Shown in pieces: positions 23,615-30,064 of a stretch of DNA of 30,064 bases. The notes beneath the pieces were generated by a model. That model searched no databases. It saw nothing but the letters and a program-made list of their open reading frames with translations, and was not told where the DNA came from. Position numbers and translations under genes: made by a program. Position 1 is the stretch's first letter. The number at the start of each line of letters is the position of its first letter. Where the stretch lies: assembly GCA_009777435.1 (NCBI GenBank), contig WRLW01000001.1, positions 1-30,064 on the forward strand, in the 5' to 3' direction. Origin of the DNA: Oscillospiraceae bacterium (GTDB taxonomy: Bacteria; Bacillota; Clostridia; Oscillospirales; UBA929).

Positions 23615-24796
23615 ATGAGAGCGTTTGGAACAATTTCGCGGGGTGTTCGCGCCCCGATCATCAAGAAAGGCGACGATTTAGCCGAAATCGCGGCCCTTTC
23701 GGTAACGGAGGCCGCGGAAAAGGAAGGATTTGAGCTGCGCGACAGGGATGTCGTGGGCATAACCGAGTCGGTGCTGGCCCGCGCCCAAGGCAACTACGCC
23801 TCCTTGGCGCAGATCGCCGCCGATGTGCGCGCGAAAATTCCAGGCGGCGTCTTTGGCGTTACCCTGCCCATTCTCAGCCGCAACCGTTTTTCACAGATAC
23901 TGCGCGGCGTATCGGCCGCGGCGGATAAGCTTTATATATTGCTCGCGTATCCGGGCGACGAGGTGGGCAACCCTCTGCTGAGCTGGGAGCAATTAGATGA
24001 AAAAGGGATTAACCCATATACCGACGTGTTAGACGAGGCCGAGTTTACCGCCTTGTTCGGCAGGGCGGTTCACCCCTTCACCGGCGTGGACTACATTTCG
24101 TATTACAAGGAGCTTACCGGCGGCAAAGCCTCTATATTATTCGGCAATGACCCGCGCGCCGTTTTGAAATACACAAAGCATGTCATAACGGCCGATATCC
24201 ATACCCGCCACAGGTCAAAGAAGCTGCTTCGCGGCGCCGGGGCCGAGACCGTTCTCGGATTGGACGATCTTTTGAACGGGCCTGTGGAGGGAAGCGGGTA
24301 TCACCCGCAATACGGCCTGCTGGGGTCGAATTTGGCGACGGAGGATTCCGTAAAGCTTTTCCCCCGCGACGCCCAAGCCTTCGCGGAGCGTGTGGCGGCC
24401 CGCCTTTTGGCGCTCTCCGGGAAAAACATAGAAGTTTTGGTATACGGCGACGGCGCGTTTAAGGATCCGGTCGGCGGAATTTGGGAGCTGGCAGACCCTG
24501 TTGTCTCTCCCGGCTACACCAAAGGGCTGGAGGGCACGCCGAACGAGCTTAAAATCAAATATTTGGCCGATACGGCCGCCGGCGACAAGAGCGGCGACGC
24601 GGCTTCCGAGCTTATCAAGGACATGATCCGCAACAAGCAGGAGAGCTTGGTGGGCGATATGTCCTCTCAGGGCACCACTCCCCGCCGCCTGACCGATTTG
24701 CTGGGCAGCCTGTGCGACCTGACCAGCGGCAGCGGCGATAAGGGCACGCCGATCGTGCTGATTCAGGGATACTTTGATTCATATGCGGATATTTGA
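23615..24796 (+). CDS. CofE-like protein (coenzyme F420-0:L-glutamate ligase family)
   Basis: The 393-residue protein begins MRAFGTISRGVRAPIIKKGD and contains DRDVVGITESVLARAQGN, both characteristic of the F420 gamma-glutamyl ligase family, which adds glutamate to F420-0 using GTP. It is longer than archaeal CofE (~250 residues), as in homologues annotated in Firmicutes, with extra segments around YSIYYKELTGG-like and YGDGAFKDPVGG regions. No other F420 gene is in the window, and most Clostridia do not make F420, so the acceptor may differ. The ATG follows GGAGAGGAGAGG; a GTG 12 codons upstream is less likely. It leads an operon with aminotransferase, glmS and glnA, suggesting a role in glutamate chemistry. 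Confidence 0.8.
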   Translation: MRAFGTISRGVRAPIIKKGDDLAEIAALSVTEAAEKEGFELRDRDVVGITESVLARAQGNYASLAQIAADVRAKIPGGVFGVTLPILSRNRFSQILRGVSAAADKLYILLAYPGDEVGNPLLSWEQLDEKGINPYTDVLDEAEFTALFGRAVHPFTGVDYISYYKELTGGKASILFGNDPRAVLKYTKHVITADIHTRHRSKKLLRGAGAETVLGLDDLLNGPVEGSGYHPQYGLLGSNLATEDSVKLFPRDAQAFAERVAARLLALSGKNIEVLVYGDGAFKDPVGGIWELADPVVSPGYTKGLEGTPNELKIKYLADTAAGDKSGDAASELIKDMIRNKQESLVGDMSSQGTTPRRLTDLLGSLCDLTSGSGDKGTPIVLIQGYFDSYADI

Positions 24797-24817
24797 ACTG
24801 AAAGGGTGGCCCGTATT

Positions 24818-25303
24818 ATGCGTAAAGACATACTCTCCCTCATGGAGCGCAACGCAAAGCTGACGGCGGACGAGATCGCCGTGCGCTTGGGCGTATCTGA
24901 GGCGGACGTGCGCGACGAGATAGCGCGGATGGAAAAGGAGCAGATTATCTGCGGCTATAACACGCTTATTAACTGGGATCGCGCGGACAGCGAATTCCTC
25001 ACCGCGCTTATCGAGGTGAAGGTCACTCCGTCGCGCGGGCAGGGCTTTAACCGCATCGCCGAGCGGATATACCGGTTTGACGAGGTTAAGGCGGTATACC
25101 TTATGTCGGGCGGCTATGACCTGACGGTTATTATTGAGGGCCAGTCAATCAAGGACATAGCCTATTTTGTCTCCGACAAGCTCTCGCCCCTTGAGTCCGT
25201 CCTGAGTACGGCCACTCATTTTGTTCTTAAAAAATACAAGGATCACGGCGTCGTCCTGAACGAGCGGGGCGGCGACGACGAGAGGATGATCGTTTCGCCA
25301 TGA
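24818..25303 (+). CDS. Lrp/AsnC-family transcriptional regulator
   Basis: The 161-residue protein has an N-terminal winged helix-turn-helix (about 3-50; LTADEIAVRLGVSEADVRDEI) and a C-terminal RAM effector domain (about 65-140; LIEVKVTPSRGQGF, VYLMSGGYDLTVIIEG). The family senses amino acids and regulates amino acid metabolism. ATG at 24818 is preferred because GAAAGGGTGG lies before it; a GTG at 24806 falls inside that ribosome binding site. Its stop codon overlaps the aminotransferase start (ATGA), indicating tight coupling, so it may control this operon in response to a product of the aminotransferase. Confidence 0.93.
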   Translation: MRKDILSLMERNAKLTADEIAVRLGVSEADVRDEIARMEKEQIICGYNTLINWDRADSEFLTALIEVKVTPSRGQGFNRIAERIYRFDEVKAVYLMSGGYDLTVIIEGQSIKDIAYFVSDKLSPLESVLSTATHFVLKKYKDHGVVLNERGGDDERMIVSP

Positions 25304-26457
25304 GGAGCTTCGTCGCGCAAACGATCCGAGATCTGCCCCCGTCCGGCATACGCCGCTTCTTCGACGTGGCGGCCACCATGAAGGACGTGGTTTCGCTGGG
25401 CACCGGCGAGCCGGATTTCGCCACGCCCTGGCATATCCGCGAGGAGGCCATATTCACATTGGAACGGCGGCGCACCACCTACGGCGCCAACGCCGGCATG
25501 ATGGAGCTGCGCCGGGAGATAGCGCGGTATATGTCCAAATACGGGCTGGAGTACGATGCGGAGACGCAGGTGCTGGTGTCGGTCGGCGCCAGCGAGGACA
25601 TCGACGTGGCGATGCGCGCCATACTTAACCCCGGCGACGAGGTGCTGCTGGTTGAGCCGTGCTTTGTGGCTTATAAGCCGTGTGTTCTGATGGCGGGCGG
25701 CGTGCCTGTAACCATACCGACGAGCGCGGACAACGATTTCCGCGTCACGGCCGCCGACATAGAGGCGCGCCTCACATCCAAGACCAAAGCCGTCCTGCTC
25801 AGTTATCCCTGCAATCCCACGGGCGCCACCCTTGAGCGGACGGAGATAGAGTCCATAGCCGCCCTGCTGCGAGAGCGGGATCTGGTGGTTATCAGCGACG
25901 AGATATACTCAGAGCTGACATACGGCGGCGAGCCGCATGTTTCTATAGCGTCCCTGCCGGGCATGGCTGAGAAAACCATTGTCATCAACGGATTTTCCAA
26001 GGCGTTCGCCATGACGGGCTGGCGGCTGGGGTTTGCCTGCGGGCCGGCGGATTTGATTGCCGCCATGGTCAAAATCCATCAGTATATATTGATGTGCGCC
26101 CCCATTATAGCCCAGTACGCCGGCGTCGAGGCCCTGCGCAACGGCGCGGCGAGCGTGGAAGCGATGCGGAAGGAATACGACGGCCGGCGCCGCTTTATGC
26201 TCAACGGCCTGCGGGAAATGGGGATAGACTGCTTTGAGGCAAAGGGCGCGTTTTACCTGTTCCCCTCCATAAAGCGGTTCGGGATGTCCAGCGAGAAATT
26301 CTGCGACCGCCTGCTGCACGAGGCGCGGCTGGCGGTTGTGCCGGGAACGGCGTTCGGCGCTTCGGGCGAGGGGTATGTGCGGTGCTGCTACGCGTATTCC
26401 ATCGACAGCATCAGGGAAGCCCTGTCCCGGCTGCGCGGTTTTATACAGTCAATATAA
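25300..26457 (+). CDS. PLP-dependent class I/II aminotransferase
   Basis: The 385-residue fold-type I enzyme has the PLP lysine K234 in INGFSKAFAMTGWR, N172 in YPCNPTGATL, D200 and Y203 in SDEIYSELTY, and the C-terminal arginine in GEGYVRCCYAYS that binds the substrate carboxylate. It is closest in appearance to the PatA/AspB-type aspartate, aromatic or general aminotransferases that use glutamate/2-oxoglutarate as the second substrate; specificity cannot be read. In many Clostridia a gene of this type sits directly after an Lrp/AsnC gene. It overlaps the regulator by 4 bases, and glmS follows after 19 bases. Confidence 0.92.
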   Translation: MRSFVAQTIRDLPPSGIRRFFDVAATMKDVVSLGTGEPDFATPWHIREEAIFTLERRRTTYGANAGMMELRREIARYMSKYGLEYDAETQVLVSVGASEDIDVAMRAILNPGDEVLLVEPCFVAYKPCVLMAGGVPVTIPTSADNDFRVTAADIEARLTSKTKAVLLSYPCNPTGATLERTEIESIAALLRERDLVVISDEIYSELTYGGEPHVSIASLPGMAEKTIVINGFSKAFAMTGWRLGFACGPADLIAAMVKIHQYILMCAPIIAQYAGVEALRNGAASVEAMRKEYDGRRRFMLNGLREMGIDCFEAKGAFYLFPSIKRFGMSSEKFCDRLLHEARLAVVPGTAFGASGEGYVRCCYAYSIDSIREALSRLRGFIQSI

Positions 26458-26476
26458 TCTTAAGGGGGGCGCGGCC

Positions 26477-28285
26477 ATGTGCGGCATTATAGGTTATGTT
26501 GGAAGTGAAAACGCCGTCCCTATCATTGTTGACGGGCTGAAAAAGCTTGAATACCGGGGATATGACTCGGCGGGAATCGCGGTCTACGGGCGCGGCGGCT
26601 TTGATGTGGTTAAGCAGGAAGGGCGCTTGGAGGCTTTAGAGGCGCGGCTGGCGGGCAGCCCGCTTTCCGGGAATATGGGCATCGGGCATACCCGCTGGGC
26701 CACACACGGCGAGCCGTCGGATATAAACTCGCACCCCCATGTCGGCAGCAAGAATAAAATCGCCGTTGTTCACAACGGCATAATTGAGAACTACAAGCAA
26801 ATAAAGGAGCGTTTGGAGCAAAGGGGCGTCCGCTTCGCGTCGCAAACCGACAGCGAGGCCATCGCGCAGCTTGCAGAGTATTATTATGACGGCGATATTA
26901 TGGATACGGTCATAAGGGTGGCCGGCAGGCTGGAGGGCTCATACGCGCTGGGCATCATGTGCCTCGACGAGCCGGACACGCTTATAGCGGTCAAGAAAGA
27001 CAACCCGCTGATTGTCGGCGTATCCGAACACGGCCGGTTCATAGCGTCCGACGTGCCCGCCGTGCTGAAGCACACCAACAAGGTCTATTACCTGAACGAT
27101 ATGGAGATCGCCGTGCTGCGGGAAGGCGACGCGCGGTTTTTCAACTTTGATAAAGAGCCGTTAGAAAAAACTCCTGAGACCGTGACATGGAGTCTTGACG
27201 GCGCGGAAAAAGGCGGATACCCGCATTTCATGCTTAAGGAGATCATGGAGCAGCCCAAAATACTCCGGGATACCATCAGCTCCTCCATGACCGGTAGCAA
27301 TGGGGATATAATTGACGGAATGGACGCCGCCCGGTTCGGCAAGGTGGTGATAACGGCCTGCGGCTCGGCGTATAACGCGGGGGTCGTGGCCAAATATGTA
27401 TTTGAGAGGCTGTGCAGGATATCGGTCGAGGTGGAGCTTGCCAGCGAATTCCGCTACAAGGACGCCGTTATAGATGAAAAAACGCTTGTGATTTTGGTCA
27501 GCCAGTCGGGGGAGACGGCCGATACCATAGCGGCCATGCGCGAGGCCAAGTCCAAGGGCGCCTTTACGCTGTCCATTGTAAACGTCGTCGGAAGCACGAT
27601 AGCCAAGGAAGCGGATCGCTGCCTGTTTACGGCGGCGGGGCCGGAAATCGCGGTGGCCACCACAAAGGCCTTTTCCGCGCAGCTTGTGATATTATATATT
27701 CTGGCCGTGCGGTTTGCCGCCCGTTTAGGTAAAGTGCCGCCCGGCAGGGAGCGGGAGATGCTTTCGGAAATCGAGAGCCTGCCCGCCAAGATAACCGAGA
27801 TACTCAGGCAGGTCGATTCTATTCAAAAATACGCTTCCACTTGCGTCGGCTATAAGAATATCTTCTTTATCGGCAGAAATATCGACTACGCCATCGCGCT
27901 TGAGGGTTCGCTCAAGCTGAAGGAGATATCCTACATACATTCCGAGGCGTATGCCGGCGGCGAATTGAAGCATGGCACCATCTCCCTTATCGAGGACGAG
28001 ACGCTGGTCGTGGCGATTGCCAACTGTGAGCGCCTGTATGGGAAAATCATGAGCAATGTGGAGCAGGTTATAAGCCGCGGGGCCAAGGTGCTTCTGATAG
28101 GAAGCTGCCTTGGCGCGGAGCCGGACGGGAAGCTTTACCGCATAATACTGCCCGAATCCGGCGACCTGTTCTCACCGTCGCTGTCCGTCGTCGCTTTGCA
28201 GCTTTTCAGCTATTATGTGGCGGCCAACAAGGGCTTGGATATAGATAAACCGCGAAATTTAGCAAAAAGCGTTACGGTAGAATAG
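26477..28285 (+). CDS. glmS: Glutamine--fructose-6-phosphate aminotransferase (isomerizing)
   Basis: The 602-residue GlmS makes glucosamine-6-phosphate for peptidoglycan from fructose-6-phosphate and glutamine. The class II amidotransferase domain starts with the catalytic Cys2 (MCGIIGYVG), with HTRWATHG and HNGIIENY following. Two SIS sugar-isomerase domains occupy about 285-420 and 450-590 (SQSGETADT; SEAYAGGELKHG), and the end KPRNLAKSVTVE is typical. AAGGGGGGC fixes the ATG; 47 upstream in-frame codons overlap the aminotransferase and are rejected. Only 19 bases separate it from that gene, so the glmS ribozyme common in Firmicutes is absent. Co-transcription with glnA couples glutamine supply to its use. 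Confidence 0.97.
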   Translation: MCGIIGYVGSENAVPIIVDGLKKLEYRGYDSAGIAVYGRGGFDVVKQEGRLEALEARLAGSPLSGNMGIGHTRWATHGEPSDINSHPHVGSKNKIAVVHNGIIENYKQIKERLEQRGVRFASQTDSEAIAQLAEYYYDGDIMDTVIRVAGRLEGSYALGIMCLDEPDTLIAVKKDNPLIVGVSEHGRFIASDVPAVLKHTNKVYYLNDMEIAVLREGDARFFNFDKEPLEKTPETVTWSLDGAEKGGYPHFMLKEIMEQPKILRDTISSSMTGSNGDIIDGMDAARFGKVVITACGSAYNAGVVAKYVFERLCRISVEVELASEFRYKDAVIDEKTLVILVSQSGETADTIAAMREAKSKGAFTLSIVNVVGSTIAKEADRCLFTAAGPEIAVATTKAFSAQLVILYILAVRFAARLGKVPPGREREMLSEIESLPAKITEILRQVDSIQKYASTCVGYKNIFFIGRNIDYAIALEGSLKLKEISYIHSEAYAGGELKHGTISLIEDETLVVAIANCERLYGKIMSNVEQVISRGAKVLLIGSCLGAEPDGKLYRIILPESGDLFSPSLSVVALQLFSYYVAANKGLDIDKPRNLAKSVTVE

Positions 28286-28300
28286 AGGAGGCGCGCCCTG

Positions 28301-29620
28301 ATGAACAGCACGGCAAGCGAGGTTCTGGAGTTTGTAAAGGAAAACGAGGTCAAGTTCATAAGGCTCGGCTTTTGCGATATGTTCGGGCTTCAAAAAAACA
28401 TTTCGATCATGGCCGACGAGCTGCAATCGGCCTTTGACGGCGGGGTTTCCTTTGACGCGCACGCTGTGCGCGGATTCCGCGGCGTCACCGAATCGGATCT
28501 GTTCCTGTTTCCCGACCCCTCGACGATTTCGGTTCTCCCGTGGCGGCCGGGGCCGGGCCGGGTCGCGCGCTTTTACTGCGATATACGCAGCCCGGACGGC
28601 TCTGAATTTTTACACGACGGCAGGGGCTTGCTCAAGCGTGTGGCCGGGCGCGCCGAAAAAATGGGATACGCCTGTAAAGTGGGCGCCGAATGTGAGTTTT
28701 ATCTGTTCAAGACCAACGAGGACGGCGAGCCGGCCGCCGTAACCTTTGACAAAGGGGGATATTTGGATATCGCGCCTCTCGACCGCGGGGAGGACATACG
28801 GCGCGAAATATGCCTGACCCTCGAGGAAATGGGGATAAGCCCGGAAAAATCGCACCACGAGCGGGGGCCGGGGCAGAATGAGATTGATTTCAGGTTCGGC
28901 GACGCCCTCTCCTGCGCCGATAACTTCCAGACCTTCAAGTCGGCGGTCAAGGCCATCGCCGCGCGCAACGGGCTGTTTGCCTCCTTTATGCCCAAGCCCA
29001 TATCCGACAAGCCGGGCAGCGGGATGCACATCAATCTCTCGCTCGCCCAAAACGGGCGCAATATCTTCAAAAACGTAAGCGAGGGACACTCGCGTGTCGC
29101 CGAGAGCTTTATGGCCGGGATACTTGCCAGAATCGTTGAGATAACCCTGTTTCTCAACCCCATAGCCAACTCCTATGAACGCTTTGGCAAATACGACGCG
29201 CCCAAGTATGTGTCGTGGTCACACCAGAACCGCTCGCAGCTCATAAGGATCCCCGCCGCGCTCGGCCAAAAGGTCAGGATGGAGCTGCGTTCGCCGGATC
29301 CGTCGCTGAATCCTTATCTCGCCTTCGCGCTGATTATAGCCGCGGGGCTTGACGGGATTGACAACGGCATGGCGCTGCCGCCCGCCGTGGACGCGGATTT
29401 ATATAAGGCGGGGCCGGACGTGACCGGGCCGCTGGCGGTTCTGCCGCGCAGCCTTGGCGAGGCCGTTGAGTCCGCCCAGGACAGCGGCTTTGTGAAAAGC
29501 GTGGTCGGCCAGGAGCTTTTTACAAAGTATATTGCCGCCAAAAAAACCGAGGCGGCCGATTTTGCCGCCTCCGGCGACAAGCCCGGGTTTTACGGGGAGC
29601 GATACTTTACCGTCGTATAA
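28301..29620 (+). CDS. glnA: Glutamine synthetase, type I
   Basis: The 439-residue protein joins ammonia to glutamate using ATP. It shows the N-terminal beta-grasp (about 15-100), GAECEFYLF (metal ligands), the SHHERGPGQNEIDFRF segment, PGSGMHINLSL, NPIANSYERFG and RSPDPSLNPYLAF. The length and lack of an obvious NLYDLP adenylylation segment fit the GSI-alpha group of Firmicutes, normally controlled by feedback inhibition and by regulators rather than by adenylylation. GAGGAGG precedes the ATG, 15 bases after glmS. An ANTAR regulator follows after 34 bases, a partnership common in Clostridia. Confidence 0.96.
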   Translation: MNSTASEVLEFVKENEVKFIRLGFCDMFGLQKNISIMADELQSAFDGGVSFDAHAVRGFRGVTESDLFLFPDPSTISVLPWRPGPGRVARFYCDIRSPDGSEFLHDGRGLLKRVAGRAEKMGYACKVGAECEFYLFKTNEDGEPAAVTFDKGGYLDIAPLDRGEDIRREICLTLEEMGISPEKSHHERGPGQNEIDFRFGDALSCADNFQTFKSAVKAIAARNGLFASFMPKPISDKPGSGMHINLSLAQNGRNIFKNVSEGHSRVAESFMAGILARIVEITLFLNPIANSYERFGKYDAPKYVSWSHQNRSQLIRIPAALGQKVRMELRSPDPSLNPYLAFALIIAAGLDGIDNGMALPPAVDADLYKAGPDVTGPLAVLPRSLGEAVESAQDSGFVKSVVGQELFTKYIAAKKTEAADFAASGDKPGFYGERYFTVV

Positions 29621-29654
29621 AGCCACTGAAATACTACAGAAAGGCGGCGATAAG

Positions 29655-30064
29655 ATGGAAAGCGCTCTGATAGTATCATCCACGGATAAGAGCGCCTCCT
29701 ACTTCGCGGAGCTGCTGAACGCAGCTTCCGTTAAGCATATCGCGGCCTTGCCGTCGTGCGGGGAAGCCCGGAGGCTTCTCATGGAGCGGGATTTCGATTT
29801 GGTAATCGTCAACGCCCCGCTCAGGGATGAATCGGGCGAAAGCATGTCGAGGCATATAGCGTCCAAAAGCATGTCGCAGGTCATACTTGTCGTGAAAAGC
29901 GAGTATTTCGAGGCGGTGTCCGCCGTCTGTGAGGAGGACGGCGTGCTGACGGTTTCAAAGCCGGTGAACCGAGCGGTTTTCTGGTCGGCTTTGAAGCTCG
30001 CCAGCTCGGCCCAGAGCCGGTTAACGCGCGTACACGCCGAGAACAGCAGGCTTAAACAGAAAAT
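29655..30064 (+). CDS. ANTAR-type response regulator (partial, pseudo-receiver)
   Basis: The gene runs off the right edge; 136 residues are visible. They form a receiver-like fold (MESALIVSSTDKSASYFAELL, DFDLVIVNAPLRDESG, VILVVKSEYF, VSKPVNRAVFW) followed by the start of a coiled helix (RVHAENSRLKQK) that in this family leads to the RNA-binding ANTAR domain; the latter lies outside the window. The usual phospho-acceptor Asp is replaced by N53 and the N-terminal acidic pair is missing, although K102 remains. It is therefore probably not regulated by phosphorylation. AAAGGCGG precedes the ATG. ANTAR proteins prevent transcription termination in nitrogen genes, which fits the glnA context. Confidence 0.85.
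   Translation, partial: MESALIVSSTDKSASYFAELLNAASVKHIAALPSCGEARRLLMERDFDLVIVNAPLRDESGESMSRHIASKSMSQVILVVKSEYFEAVSAVCEEDGVLTVSKPVNRAVFWSALKLASSAQSRLTRVHAENSRLKQK

Noticed and set aside
23615..24796. Evidence for a coenzyme F420 pathway
   Set aside because: Only a CofE-like protein is present; a single family member is not enough to infer F420 synthesis.
26458..26476. glmS ribozyme
   Set aside because: Only 19 bases separate glmS from the preceding gene, too short for the ribozyme.

Overview
This 30 kb window is a GC-rich bacterial chromosome segment, most likely from a Clostridia-type member of the Bacillota. The sequence reasons are the gdpP-rplI-dnaB-tilS-hpt-ftsH gene order, a Firmicutes-style attenuated L10 leader on rplJL, a GHKL kinase with a LytTR regulator, a glnA followed by an ANTAR regulator, and strong GGAGG ribosome binding sites with A/T-rich sigma-A-like promoters in otherwise GC-rich DNA. 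No genus can be named from sequence alone. There are no tRNA or rRNA genes, CRISPR arrays, transposases or phage genes.

Region 1 (1-9.1 kb, core): a cinA fragment and thiI on the minus strand face away from a long plus-strand block: gdpP (c-di-AMP phosphodiesterase), rplI, dnaB, tilS, hpt and ftsH. These genes overlap or nearly touch and look like one operon read from the promoter at 1383-1410. It ends at a hairpin shared with the converging rplJL operon.

Region 2 (9.1-13.4 kb, minus strand): rplJ-rplL with a complete L10 autoregulatory leader (promoter, CAGG/CCTGCCGAGG stem, intrinsic terminator), detached from the usual rplKA and rpoBC neighbours. Next is a three-gene proton-translocating transhydrogenase operon (pntAa-pntAb-pntB) with its own promoter.

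Region 3 (13.4-23.4 kb, accessory and signalling): three tandem secreted proteins (960, 683 and 551 aa) share a signal peptide, a leader and a roughly 240-270-residue core of repeated units, joined to different accessory domains (GLUG-like repeats, Ig-like domains, an X2-like domain, an unrecognised N-terminal domain). Upstream lie a Phd/RelE-type toxin-antitoxin pair and a divergent GHKL histidine kinase / LytTR response regulator pair. Just upstream of the surface-operon promoter are two direct repeats of GTTGGT, 9 bp boxes separated by 12 bp. That is the geometry of LytTR-family operators, so the two-component system may control the surface proteins.

Region 4 (23.4 kb-end, plus strand): an apparent six-gene nitrogen operon with a promoter and a ~165 nt leader. 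It encodes a CofE/F420-ligase-like protein, an Lrp/AsnC regulator, a PLP aminotransferase, glmS (no ribozyme), a type I glutamine synthetase, and a truncated-by-window ANTAR regulator whose receiver lacks the phospho-acceptor Asp. All members handle glutamate, glutamine or amino groups, or are regulators of the type that sense them. No other F420 gene is visible, so the ligase-like protein may glutamylate something else.

The most interesting signals are the candidate LytTR operator with its surface-protein regulon, the modular duplicated surface proteins with relic 3' sequence, and the orphan CofE-like glutamate-ligase operon.
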